Shown piece after piece: positions 46,788 to 55,266 of a stretch of 64,000 bases of DNA. The position numbers and the translations under genes are program-made. Each line of letters begins with the position of its first letter. Position 1 is the stretch's first letter. The notes below the pieces were generated by a model. It made no database searches, was not told where the DNA came from, and saw nothing but the letters and a program-made list of their open reading frames with translations. Origin of the DNA: Sulfitobacter sp. SK012 (GTDB lineage: Bacteria > Pseudomonadota > Alphaproteobacteria > Rhodobacterales > Rhodobacteraceae); NCBI RefSeq assembly GCF_003352085.1, contig NZ_CP025804.1:3286001-3350000 (forward strand), read 5' to 3'.

Positions 46788-47471
46788 ATGAAAATCGGAA
46801 TACTTCAGGCGGGCCACGTACCCGAAGAGCTGGGCCGCAGCATTGGCGATTACACGTCGCTTTATACAAACCTGCTGCAGGGGCATGATTTCGACTATCA
46901 AACTTGGTCCGTTGTTGATGGCGATTTCCCAGATGATGTGGGTCAAGCCGATGGCTGGTTTATCTCGGGCTCCAAACACGGGGCCTATGAAGATCACCCA
47001 TGGATTGCGCCGCTGGAGCAATTTGTTCGCGATGTCTATGCGGATGGGCGGCCGATGATTGGTGTCTGTTTTGGCCACCAGATCATCGCGCAAGCGCTTG
47101 GCGGTAAAGTTGAGAAATTCGATGGGGGCTGGTCCGTTGGCCGTGTCGAATACGACATTGATGGCAAGTCCCTTGCCCTAAATGCCTGGCATCAAGATCA
47201 GGTGACGCGCCTGCCTGAGGATGCCCAAGTCATCGGATCATCAGCGTTTTGCGCCAATGCAGCGCTGACATACGGTGACCGAATTCTGACACTGCAGCCG
47301 CATCCGGAGTTTGGCGCAGATTTCATTGATGGTCTGATTACCGGTCGTGGCAAAGGCGTTGTTCCTGATGATCAGCTTGCCACCGCAAAAACCAACCTGC
47401 CCCTCAGCCTCGATAATGAACAGATCGGGCGGGATATGGGCGCATTCTTCAAGAGGAAAGAGAGGGCCTGA
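46788..47471 (+). CDS. Type 1 glutamine amidotransferase-like hydrolase
   Basis: A 227-residue class I amidotransferase domain with nucleophile Cys in MIGVCFGHQIIAQALGG (C94) and His-Glu in LQPHPEFGADF (H172, E174). The GuaA-like fold stands alone here, without a synthetase domain. Between two gamma-glutamyl ligase-like genes, it could act as a gamma-glutamyl hydrolase, the role PuuD plays in E. coli putrescine breakdown; this is inference. It starts 4 bases after the first ligase and overlaps the second by one base. Confidence 0.88.
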   Translation: MKIGILQAGHVPEELGRSIGDYTSLYTNLLQGHDFDYQTWSVVDGDFPDDVGQADGWFISGSKHGAYEDHPWIAPLEQFVRDVYADGRPMIGVCFGHQIIAQALGGKVEKFDGGWSVGRVEYDIDGKSLALNAWHQDQVTRLPEDAQVIGSSAFCANAALTYGDRILTLQPHPEFGADFIDGLITGRGKGVVPDDQLATAKTNLPLSLDNEQIGRDMGAFFKRKERA

Positions 47472-48829
47472 TGGCCGATTGGAAAGACGACCTGCCCGCT
47501 GCGGCGCGCGAATACCTGATGGACCGCCGGCTCGACGAGGTCGAATGCATCATCCCTGACATCCCCGGCATTGCCCGCGGCAAGGCGGTTCCGGCGACGA
47601 AATTCGCACGGCAAGATTACTTCCACCTGCCCGACAGCATCTTTTACCAGACGATCACAGGTGAATGGGGTGAGGCCGCGGGCGAAGACGGCTTTATCGA
47701 AAAAGACATGATCCTGCGCCCTGATATGTCGACGGCGACGGCGGCCCCTTGGACGGGCGACTGGACCTTGCAGGTTATTCACGACGCGTACGATCGCGAT
47801 GGTAATCCGGTGCCCTACTCGCCGCGCAATGTGCTCAAGCGTGTGGTTGAGCTTTACCGTGCCGAAGGGTGGGAGCCGGTTGTGGCCCCCGAGATGGAGT
47901 TCTTTTTGGTCGCGCGCAATCTCGACCCGGCCCAAGAAATCAAGCCAATGATGGGGCGCTCTGGCCGTCCAGCAGCGGCCCGGCAGTCTTATTCGATGAC
48001 GGCGGTGGACGAATTTGGCCCGGTAATCGACGACATCTATGATTTTGCTGAGGCCCAAGGTTTTGAGATTGATGGCATCACCCAAGAAGGCGGTGCTGGC
48101 CAATTGGAGATCAATCTGTTGCACGGCGATCCGGTAAAATTGGCGGATGAAGTGTTTTATTTCAAACGCCTGATCCGCGAAGCTGCGATGCGGCATGAGT
48201 GCTATGCGACGTTCATGGCCAAGCCGATTGCGTCCGAGCCCGGTAGTGCGATGCACATCCACCATTCGGTTTTGGACGCTGAGACAGGCGCGAATATCTT
48301 CTCTGGCCCGCAAGGCGAAGAGACGGACGCGTTCTATCACTTCATCGCTGGCCTTCAGGATCATATGCCTTCCGCACTTGCGGTCATTGCACCTTACGTC
48401 AACAGCTACCGCCGGTATGTCAAAGATCACGCCGCCCCAATCAACCTTGAATGGGCGCGCGACAACCGCACAACGGGCATTCGTGTGCCCCTGTCTGGGC
48501 CCGAGGCGCGGCGCGTGGAAAACCGTTTGGCTGGGATGGATTGCAACCCATATCTGGGCATCGCGGCAAGCCTTGCGTGTGGTTATTTGGGGCTGATGGC
48601 CCAAAAACAACCCAAACCGGAATTCAAAGGCGATGCCTATCACGGCGAAGGTGACATCCCTCGTGTCATGGGCGAAGCGCTGGAACTGTTTGTCAACGCG
48701 ACCGCTTTGAACGAAGTGTTGGGCCCTGAATTTGCGCGGGTTTATTCCATCGTGAAGGCGGCGGAATATGAAGAGTTCTTGCACGTAATCTCGCCGTGGG
48801 AGCGCGAGCATCTTTTGATGAACGTGTAA
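47471..48829 (+). CDS. Glutamine synthetase family protein (gamma-glutamylpolyamine synthetase-like), second copy
   Basis: A 452-residue paralogue of the ligase two genes upstream. It shows EMEFFLVAR, GAGQLEINLLHGDP, AMHIHHSVLD, LEWARDNRTTGIRVP and RRVENRLAGMDCNPYLG. The two copies differ enough to suggest separate substrates or an obligate pair. Its start overlaps the amidotransferase stop by one base (TGATG). An FAD-dependent oxidase follows after 5 bases. Confidence 0.9.
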   Translation: MADWKDDLPAAAREYLMDRRLDEVECIIPDIPGIARGKAVPATKFARQDYFHLPDSIFYQTITGEWGEAAGEDGFIEKDMILRPDMSTATAAPWTGDWTLQVIHDAYDRDGNPVPYSPRNVLKRVVELYRAEGWEPVVAPEMEFFLVARNLDPAQEIKPMMGRSGRPAAARQSYSMTAVDEFGPVIDDIYDFAEAQGFEIDGITQEGGAGQLEINLLHGDPVKLADEVFYFKRLIREAAMRHECYATFMAKPIASEPGSAMHIHHSVLDAETGANIFSGPQGEETDAFYHFIAGLQDHMPSALAVIAPYVNSYRRYVKDHAAPINLEWARDNRTTGIRVPLSGPEARRVENRLAGMDCNPYLGIAASLACGYLGLMAQKQPKPEFKGDAYHGEGDIPRVMGEALELFVNATALNEVLGPEFARVYSIVKAAEYEEFLHVISPWEREHLLMNV

Positions 48830-48834
48830 GCCAC

Positions 48835-50139
48835 GTGAACCTTCTTTATTCCAATGACCGCGCGGGCCAGTACCCAAAAAGCTGGTACGCTGCGACTGCG
48901 ACACCGCTTGAGAAATTTGCCCCCCTAAAAGGTGCGCAAAAGGCAGATGTTTGCGTCATCGGAGGCGGATATACGGGCCTGTCCACGGCATTGCATTTGG
49001 CGCAAGCGGGGCGTGACGTGGTGCTTTTGGACGCCCAGCGCGTTGGCTTTGGTGCCTCGGGGCGCAATGGCGGGCAACTCGGTAGCGGCCAGCGTGTAGA
49101 ACAAGACTCGCTGGAGCGGATGTTGGGCGCGGATCACGCGGCCAAGCTGTGGAAAATGGGCGAAGAGGCCAAGGCGCTCGTCAAACGGCTGATTGCCGAG
49201 CACGAGATCGATTGCCACCTGAAACCCGGCGTTGCGTGGACCGGATCAACAGATAGTGACGTGCGCGATCTGCACAGCTATGCCGAACACCTGCAGCAAC
49301 GCTACAGCTATGATCAGATCGAAATACTTGATCACGATGCATTGCAGGATGTGTGCCCGTCACCCGATTATCGCGGTGGCGTACTGGATAAAGGTGCCGC
49401 GCACTTGCATCCGTTGAACTTTGCATTGGGTCTGGCGCGGGCCTGCGCTGCAGCGGGCGTGCGTATTCATGAACGCTCACCCGTGCATAATATCGACGAA
49501 GGCACACCCGCGACAGTGCGCACAGATAGCGGCCATGTGGTCGCAGATCATGTCGTGTTGGCGTGCAACGGCTATTTGGGTGGGCTTAACCGCAAGGTTG
49601 CTGGGCGGGTGATGCCGATCAATAATTTCATCGCAGCGACCGAACCTTTGGGCGCGCGTGTGGCTGATGTCTTGCCGCGTGATGTGGCCGTCGCTGACAG
49701 TCGATTTGTGGTGAATTACTTTCGCCTCAGTCACGATGGCCGACTGCTGTTTGGCGGCGGCGAAAGCTATGGCTACCGCTTTCCAAACGACATCGCCGCC
49801 AAAGTTCGCAAACCTATGACAGAGATATTTCCACAGCTGCGGGATGTAAAAATCGACTATGCATGGGGCGGCACTTTGGCCATCACTCTCAAGCGTTTGC
49901 CCTATTTTGCGCGGGTCGCACCAAATATTCTGTCGGCGTCGGGGTATTCGGGGCACGGATTGGGCACGGCGACGCATGCAGGGCAGCTGATGGCGCAGGC
50001 AATTTGCGGTGACGGTGATGGATTTGACACAATGGCGGCAATCCCGACCTCAGCATTTCCCGGCGGCGCTGCGATGCGGACACCGCTTTTGGCTCTTGCG
50101 ATGAGTTGGTACGCGCTGCGCGATCGCTTCGGCGTCTAA
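48835..50139 (+). CDS. FAD-dependent amine oxidoreductase (PuuB/DadA-like)
   Basis: A 434-residue flavoprotein of the DAO/glycine oxidase superfamily. It shows VCVIGGGYTGLSTALHLAQAG (FAD), GFGASGRNGGQLGSGQ and a C-terminal SASGYSGHGLGTATHAGQL. The arrangement with gamma-glutamyl ligases matches gamma-glutamylputrescine oxidase PuuB. The start is a GTG at 48835 (MNLLYSNDRAG), 5 bases after the preceding stop, with only a weak ribosome site, so translational coupling is likely. It ends the cluster, and no aldehyde dehydrogenase (PuuC) follows. Confidence 0.9.
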   Translation: MNLLYSNDRAGQYPKSWYAATATPLEKFAPLKGAQKADVCVIGGGYTGLSTALHLAQAGRDVVLLDAQRVGFGASGRNGGQLGSGQRVEQDSLERMLGADHAAKLWKMGEEAKALVKRLIAEHEIDCHLKPGVAWTGSTDSDVRDLHSYAEHLQQRYSYDQIEILDHDALQDVCPSPDYRGGVLDKGAAHLHPLNFALGLARACAAAGVRIHERSPVHNIDEGTPATVRTDSGHVVADHVVLACNGYLGGLNRKVAGRVMPINNFIAATEPLGARVADVLPRDVAVADSRFVVNYFRLSHDGRLLFGGGESYGYRFPNDIAAKVRKPMTEIFPQLRDVKIDYAWGGTLAITLKRLPYFARVAPNILSASGYSGHGLGTATHAGQLMAQAICGDGDGFDTMAAIPTSAFPGGAAMRTPLLALAMSWYALRDRFGV

Positions 50140-50163
50140 AAAAACACACTGTTGGCGTAAAGA

Positions 50164-50183
50164 AGGGGCCTTGTGAGGCCCCT
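50164..50183. terminator. Hairpin between the oxidoreductase gene and phaR
   Basis: AGGGGCCT / AGGCCCCT, a perfect 8-bp stem with a TGTG loop between two convergent genes. On the minus strand it is followed by TCTTTACG, on the plus strand by ACCCGTTATTT. A modest bidirectional terminator. Confidence 0.6.
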
Positions 50184-50188
50184 ACCCG

Positions 50189-50761
50189 TTATTTCAACTT
50201 TGACAGTTTTTCCTGCAATTCCGCGAGCTGCTTTTTGATCGCGTCCAGATCTTCGCCCTTTTCAGGCTCTGGAGGCGCGTCGTTGCCGGGCTGGGGTGTT
50301 GTCCCGCCTGCCCAGCCGGATCCACCGATACCGCCCGTCATGGCTTTCATCAGCGCTTTTTGCTGCGCTTGCATCACTTCAAAACCGGGCATTTTGGCCA
50401 TCGGGTTCAGAGAGCTGATGTTATCCATCGCGCGCGTTTGGCCATCCCGCAGCATATCAAAAGACGTCTTGAGGAACTCGGGCACTACGCTAACGCCACC
50501 TGTCATGTAGCTGCGCACCAGATCGTTGAGCACATCAACAGGCAACACGCTTTCGCCACGGCTTTCGTGCTCTGCAATGATCTGTAGCAAATATTGTCGT
50601 GTCAGATCGTCGCCAGATTTCAGATCAATGATCTGCACCTCACGACCGTCGCGAATGAACCCTGCGATGTCTTCGAGCGTGACATAATCACTGGTCTCAG
50701 TGTTGTAGAGACGCCGACTGGCGTACCGTTTGATAAGAAGGGGTTTACCGCTGTCCGCCAC
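50189..50761 (-). CDS. phaR: Polyhydroxyalkanoate synthesis repressor PhaR
   Basis: A 190-residue regulator. The N-terminal PHB/PHA accumulation regulator domain is clear: LLIKRYASRRLYNTETSDYV and VTLEDIAGFIRDGREVQIID. The C-terminus is Pro/Glu-rich and ends in a coiled segment. PhaR binds both PHA granules and DNA and represses phasin and its own gene until polymer appears. The start is a GTG at 50761 with AGAGG 8 bases upstream. A perfect CTGC-N3-GCAG box lies 26 bases upstream (50787-50797), consistent with autoregulation. Confidence 0.94.
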   Translation of the reverse strand: MADSGKPLLIKRYASRRLYNTETSDYVTLEDIAGFIRDGREVQIIDLKSGDDLTRQYLLQIIAEHESRGESVLPVDVLNDLVRSYMTGGVSVVPEFLKTSFDMLRDGQTRAMDNISSLNPMAKMPGFEVMQAQQKALMKAMTGGIGGSGWAGGTTPQPGNDAPPEPEKGEDLDAIKKQLAELQEKLSKLK

Positions 50762-50786
50762 GTGAAAGTCCTCTCTGACGTTCTTG

Positions 50787-50797
50787 CTGCAATGCAG
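50787..50797. promoter_or_regulatory. PhaR box upstream of phaR
   Basis: CTGCAATGCAG fits exactly the CTGC-N3-GCAG element bound by PhaR in Paracoccus and Rhodobacter. It lies 26 bases before the phaR GTG, a position suited to autorepression. The family motif is known; binding here is inferred. Confidence 0.65.
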
Positions 50798-50824
50798 CTT
50801 AGACGCGCCTGAAACAAAAAGAAA

Positions 50825-50847
50825 GGGCGAGCTCAAAGAGCCCGCCC
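50825..50847 (-). terminator. Intrinsic terminator after phaP
   Basis: GGGCGAGCTC / GAGCCCGCCC, a 10-bp stem with one mismatch and an AAA loop. On the minus strand it is followed by TTTCTTTTTGTTT. It ends the phasin transcript before phaR. Confidence 0.82.
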
Positions 50848-50890
50848 TAGTCCTGCACCCTGAGGGAGGTAGAGTACAGTTTAGATCGAT

Positions 50891-51334
50891 TTACTTAGAT
50901 GTCGCTTTTTTCGCACCGTTCTGCACGTCGGTAGTTGCTTTGGACATCACGGATGTCGCGTCGTCGGAGATGTCTTTGCCAGCGGCCATCATCAACTCAA
51001 CTGTGTCCATCTGAACTTTTTTCGCGATTTCAGCGAAAGCGGCCATGTGCTCGGCTGCTGTTTCGGCAGAAGCAGAAGCGAAATCGCTCATTGCTTTTGC
51101 GTAATCTGCAGGCTCTTGCTTGGCTTTGGACATGTCTGCCAGCTTTGTCAGAGTCTCTTTGGTCCACTTGGAAGAAATCTCGGTGGACTTCTCAACCGCT
51201 GTCAGGGCAACGCCGGACAGCTTTTCGTTCAAAGAAGCTGTTGTTTTGAACGATGCTTCCATGCCTTTGGTGTCAACTGGGAAAGAACCCATTACGTCTT
51301 TGAGAATTGCCGTCATGTCTGGTGTATTTGTCAT
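50891..51334 (-). CDS. phaP: Phasin (PHA granule surface protein)
   Basis: A 147-residue, mainly helical amphipathic protein without Cys, rich in Ala, Lys and Met (for example ISSKWTKETLTKLADMSKAK and ASAETAAEHMAAFAEIAKK), as expected for a Rhodobacter-type phasin coating polyester granules. The ATG at 51334 has AAAGGA 8 bases upstream. It lies between phaC and phaR on the same strand, with PhaR-type boxes upstream and a strong terminator downstream, which fits high, separately controlled expression. Confidence 0.9.
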   Translation of the reverse strand: MTNTPDMTAILKDVMGSFPVDTKGMEASFKTTASLNEKLSGVALTAVEKSTEISSKWTKETLTKLADMSKAKQEPADYAKAMSDFASASAETAAEHMAAFAEIAKKVQMDTVELMMAAGKDISDDATSVMSKATTDVQNGAKKATSK

Positions 51335-51406
51335 TTTCAATATCCTTTGATGCTTCAGTGCCGGGATCATTCCCGTCGTTTTCGCTTCTGTTAAAAGATA
51401 TAGATG

Positions 51407-51417
51407 CTGCGCTGCGG
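51407..51417. promoter_or_regulatory. Degenerate PhaR box upstream of phaP (proximal)
   Basis: CTGCGCTGCGG, one base off CTGC-N3-GCAG. It is part of ATGCTGCGCTGCGG, which mirrors the distal site on the opposite strand. Confidence 0.5.
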
Positions 51418-51433
51418 CATTTCAAGCTTTATT

Positions 51434-51444
51434 CTGCACTGCAG
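51434..51444. promoter_or_regulatory. PhaR box upstream of phaP (distal)
   Basis: CTGCACTGCAG matches the CTGC-N3-GCAG PhaR element exactly, about 100 bases before the phaP start and after the phaC stop. The start-to-start distance to the proximal site is 27 bases. Confidence 0.65.
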
Positions 51445-51479
51445 CATAAGATTTTCAATCTGTGATTAGGCGTTATTTT

Positions 51480-53285
51480 TCAACCTCTTGCCTTGATCGC
51501 CACGTAGCTTCCCGGTGCATCGGCAAGAATTTTTCGGTCATTGGCACCTGGAATACGTGCGGGAATCATCTTGCCGCCGCGTTTTGACAACCACTTGCCC
51601 CAGCGTGGCCACCACGATCCTTCGTTGAAATCCGCACTTTCCAGCCACTTCTCATGGGTCAGGCCCAGCGTGGGGTTCGTATAGTGGCCATACTTGTGTT
51701 TGGTCGGCGGGTTCACGATGCCTGCGATGTGACCTGATTGGGCCATAATAAACGTCTTGTCCTTGCCGCCCATCTGCTGAACCCCGCGAAGGCAGTCTTT
51801 CCAAGGCGCAATATGATCCGTTTCGCAGGCAATCGCGCACAGCGGAATATCGATGTCCTTAAGTTCTAGGTGGTGTCCCAACAAATCATAGCCGCCATCC
51901 GCCAATTCATTGGCTTGGCACAGGCCGCGCAAATATTGCATCGCCATCTTGGCTGGCAAGTTGGCCCCGTCCCCGTTCCAATACAGCAGATCAAACGCGG
52001 GCGGTGTGTCGCCCAGCATGTAACTCTTGATCGCCGGCCCATAGACCAGATCATTGGACCGCAAAAATGAGAAGGTCCGCGCCATTACAACAGAAGGCAG
52101 CATGCCTTTGTCTTTGGTTTCGGCCTCAATACCGTCAATAAAGTCATTCGTCAGGAAGGGCTGGAATTCACCCTGATCCGAGAAATCAGTGAGGGCGGTA
52201 AAGAAGGTGGCCGATTTGACCGACGTATCGCCGCGTTGCTTGAGCAAGGAGAGCGTCAGCGACAAGGTTGTCCCGGCGATACAATAACCAACCGCATTCA
52301 CCTGCTTTTCGCCGGTGATTTCCTTCACTTCTTCGAAGGCGGTCAGATAGCCCTCTTCAATATACTCTTCCATGCCGACATCGACATAGCTGGGGTCCGG
52401 GTTGATCCAAGACACCATAAACAAGGTGTAGCCCTGATCGACGATCCATTTCACAAGGCTATTTTGCTCCTTGAGATCGAGAATATAGAACTTGTTGATC
52501 CAAGGTGGGAACACCACGATCGGCGTCGCGTGAACCTTTTCAGTGCTCGGCGTGTATTGAATGAGCTCGAACATGCGGTTGCGAAACACGACCTTGCCCG
52601 GTGATGTCGCGATGTTGCGCCCCAGCTCAAACGCACGCTCATCCGCCAGGCGCACGATCATTTCGCCGTCATTGGCCTCCAGATCGCTAATCAGATTTTC
52701 CAGACCTTTGATAAGGCTTTCGCCTTCGGTCTCCACAGCGCGCTCAAGCGCATCGGGGTTGGTGGCGAGGAAATTTGTCGGGCTCATCATGTCGATAATC
52801 TGGCGGCTGAAATATTGCAGGCGCTTTTTCTCGAGCGGGTCCATGTCTTCTACTTCAGATACGGCCTGCTCCAGCGCTTCGGCGTTGATCTGGTATTGCT
52901 GCTTGAGGAAGTTGAAATAGGGGTGCGTTTGCCACAATGGGTTCGCAAAACGACGATCGGTCGGTGTTTGGTCGTCAGGGGCCTCAAGGTTTCCTTTGGC
53001 CAAGGCCTGTTGCGCTTCGACAAAATGGGTGACCGATTTGGTCCAATACCCCAACTGGTGCTCAAAGATCTTGGCGGGGTTTTGCATCGCCTCCTGCCAA
53101 TAGACCTGAGCGGCCTTAGTGAATAATTCTTGATTCGGACCATCCAGCGCGGCCTGATGACCTTTCTTGCTGGCCATCACTTGCGTCAAACGCTCGCGCA
53201 AGGCGTCAACTTTAAGTAGATTTTCAGCCATACGTGACAACGAAGCCTCAGGTAGCTCTTCATTTTCCGTTGTTTTAGTTGTCAT
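51480..53285 (-). CDS. phaC: Class I poly(R)-hydroxyalkanoate synthase
   Basis: A 601-residue enzyme that polymerises (R)-3-hydroxyacyl-CoA into storage polyester. The lipase-like box is AVGYCIAGTT with the catalytic Cys at about 335. The other triad members are Asp in ACETDHIAPW (about 490) and His in QSGHIAGIVNPP (about 519). The length fits the single-subunit class I form for short-chain monomers. It is divergent from phaZ (106-base gap) and followed by phaP. Confidence 0.97.
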   Translation of the reverse strand: MTTKTTENEELPEASLSRMAENLLKVDALRERLTQVMASKKGHQAALDGPNQELFTKAAQVYWQEAMQNPAKIFEHQLGYWTKSVTHFVEAQQALAKGNLEAPDDQTPTDRRFANPLWQTHPYFNFLKQQYQINAEALEQAVSEVEDMDPLEKKRLQYFSRQIIDMMSPTNFLATNPDALERAVETEGESLIKGLENLISDLEANDGEMIVRLADERAFELGRNIATSPGKVVFRNRMFELIQYTPSTEKVHATPIVVFPPWINKFYILDLKEQNSLVKWIVDQGYTLFMVSWINPDPSYVDVGMEEYIEEGYLTAFEEVKEITGEKQVNAVGYCIAGTTLSLTLSLLKQRGDTSVKSATFFTALTDFSDQGEFQPFLTNDFIDGIEAETKDKGMLPSVVMARTFSFLRSNDLVYGPAIKSYMLGDTPPAFDLLYWNGDGANLPAKMAMQYLRGLCQANELADGGYDLLGHHLELKDIDIPLCAIACETDHIAPWKDCLRGVQQMGGKDKTFIMAQSGHIAGIVNPPTKHKYGHYTNPTLGLTHEKWLESADFNEGSWWPRWGKWLSKRGGKMIPARIPGANDRKILADAPGSYVAIKARG

Positions 53286-53391
53286 CTTAACCCTTACCTT
53301 CTATCTTCGCACTTGCAGCATTTCGTCGCCCGGGTCTGGGTGGGGCGCGACGCCGTGCCCAGAAAATGGGCTCACAACAGGAGTACCCCAC

Positions 53392-54681
53392 GTGCGCTAT
53401 ATGGCAACCTACGACCTAATGGAAACGGTACGGAATACGAACCAATGGCTCGGCTCTTCGGCGCTCGCTATGGGATCCTATCCCGCTTTTGCGATGTTTC
53501 CAAACCCTGCGTTGCAATGGATGGCCGCTTGGGGCGAAGTAACGGAACGCACATTCTCGCGTATGTCGATGAAACCGGATTGGAATATCCCGCCTTTTCC
53601 CGCTGCAGACGGCCAAGACCATGTGGTTACAGTCGAAAAAGAGATCGTGCGTGATTTTGGGGATCTGCTGCATTTCCGCGTTGCGGGCCGCACGGCCAAG
53701 AAACGCAAGGTGCTGCTTGTCGCGCCAATGTCGGGCCACTATGCCACGTTGCTGCGCTCGACCGTGATTAGCCTGCTGCCGGATTGCGACCTTTATATTA
53801 CCGACTGGCACAATGCGCGGGACATTCCCGTCAGTGCAGGCAAGTTCGACGTCGAAGATTATACTTTGTATCTAGTAGAATTCATGCGGCATATGGGGCC
53901 AGACACCCATGTGATCGCCGTTTGCCAACCTGCCCCCCTAACGCTGGCCGCGACCGCCTATTTGGCCGAAGAAGATCCCGATGCGCAGCCTCGCTCGCTG
54001 ACGTTGATCGGCGGGCCAGTTGATCCTGACGCCGCACCAACCGATGTCACTGACTTTGGTCACCGCGTCACCATGGGCCAACTAGAGCAATCGATGATCC
54101 AGCGCGTCGGGTTCAAACACGCGGGCGTGGGCCGCAAGGTCTATCCCGGCCTTCTGCAACTTGCGTCATTTGTATCTATGAATGGTGATACGCACAAAAG
54201 CGCATTCAAAGATCAGATCGCGCGCGTGGCGCGTGGCGAAGCGCATGAGCATGACAAGCACAACAAATTTTACGACGAATACCTCTCGGTGATGGACATG
54301 CCGGCGGAATTCTATCTGTCGACAGTGGACCGGATTTTTAAGAACCGTGAAATTGCTAAGAACGAATTCGTCGTTGCGGGCAAACAGGTCGACATGGGCA
54401 AGATCACAACCGTGGCCGTCAAGACCGTCGAAGGGTCGGCGGATGACATTTCGGCACCTGGCCAATGCATCGCGGCGCTTGATCTGTGTACCGGCTTGCC
54501 TGACAGCAAAAAAGCCAGCCACCTCGAAGAAGGTGCCGGACATTACGGCATCTTTGCCGGCAAGAGTTGGCGCAACAATATCCGGCCGCTGGTGTTGGAT
54601 TTCATTGATGCCAATGATGGCGATCCCGTTGAGAAACCAACGAAAGTTCGTAAAGCCCCTAAAAGATCAAAGGCGGCTTAA
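53392..54681 (+). CDS. phaZ: Intracellular polyhydroxyalkanoate depolymerase
   Basis: A 429-residue alpha/beta hydrolase of the cytoplasmic PhaZ type that mobilises native PHA granules. It has VLLVAPMSGHYATLLRSTV, the nucleophile elbow HVIAVCQPAPLTLAA with Cys as nucleophile, and EGAGHYGIFAGKSWR with the catalytic His. The likely start is GTG at 53392 (MRYMATYDLMET), with GGAG 8 bases upstream; the ATG at 53401 lacks that spacing. It is transcribed away from phaC, so synthesis and degradation share a control region. Confidence 0.92.
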   Translation: MRYMATYDLMETVRNTNQWLGSSALAMGSYPAFAMFPNPALQWMAAWGEVTERTFSRMSMKPDWNIPPFPAADGQDHVVTVEKEIVRDFGDLLHFRVAGRTAKKRKVLLVAPMSGHYATLLRSTVISLLPDCDLYITDWHNARDIPVSAGKFDVEDYTLYLVEFMRHMGPDTHVIAVCQPAPLTLAATAYLAEEDPDAQPRSLTLIGGPVDPDAAPTDVTDFGHRVTMGQLEQSMIQRVGFKHAGVGRKVYPGLLQLASFVSMNGDTHKSAFKDQIARVARGEAHEHDKHNKFYDEYLSVMDMPAEFYLSTVDRIFKNREIAKNEFVVAGKQVDMGKITTVAVKTVEGSADDISAPGQCIAALDLCTGLPDSKKASHLEEGAGHYGIFAGKSWRNNIRPLVLDFIDANDGDPVEKPTKVRKAPKRSKAA

Positions 54682-54686
54682 AAACT

Positions 54687-55262
54687 ATGAAACGCGCCTC
54701 TGACATCGCCTTTGCTTGTTCATGTGGTGCGGTGTCGGGGCGTTTGCTTGCGGCCTCGCCACGTGCCGGCACACATCTGGCCTGTCACTGCAAGGATTGC
54801 CGCGCTGCAGAGATTTATGCGGGGCAATCAGACCCCTCGCCCGACCCTGTTGAGATATTCCAAACTACCGCTGATCGGATCAAGATCGACAAAGGCGCTG
54901 AAAATCTCGCGGTGTTTTCCTTTGGTGAAAAAAATCTCCTGCGCTGGCAAGCAAGCTGCTGTGGGGCACCGCTGTGCAACACGTTGCGCAACCCGCGGTT
55001 TTCGTTTGTCGGCGTGAATACTAAACGTCTGGAAAACACCGAAGCGCTAGGGCGGATAGCTGCTGAATCGTTCATGCCGCAATCTGGTGGCGGCACCAAA
55101 CATCGCAACATGGGCCGGTTTGTCTACGGAATGCTAAGTCGGACTGCTGCTGCCGCGCTATCGGGGCGTTGGAAAGACACGCCGTTCTTTGACCCCGCAA
55201 CAAGAGCCCCTGTCGCCACGCCGCGCATTGTCCCACTCGCGGAGCGCAAAGCCCTTCTTTAA
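54687..55262 (+). CDS. GFA-like zinc-binding protein (DUF6151 type)
   Basis: A 191-residue protein with Cys pairs of the glutathione-dependent formaldehyde-activating (GFA) fold: FACSCGAVSG, LACHCKDCRAAEIY and SCCGAPLCNTL, which would bind zinc. The C-terminal half (KHRNMGRFVYGMLSRT) matches the DUF6151 variety rather than true GFA. The function is unproven. It starts 5 bases after phaZ and is probably co-transcribed. Confidence 0.8.
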   Translation: MKRASDIAFACSCGAVSGRLLAASPRAGTHLACHCKDCRAAEIYAGQSDPSPDPVEIFQTTADRIKIDKGAENLAVFSFGEKNLLRWQASCCGAPLCNTLRNPRFSFVGVNTKRLENTEALGRIAAESFMPQSGGGTKHRNMGRFVYGMLSRTAAAALSGRWKDTPFFDPATRAPVATPRIVPLAERKALL

Positions 55263-55266
55263 GCGG

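Noticed and set aside
47372..48904. A 510-codon minus-strand open frame
   Set aside because: Antisense shadow of the second glutamine-synthetase-like gene, which has clear family motifs.
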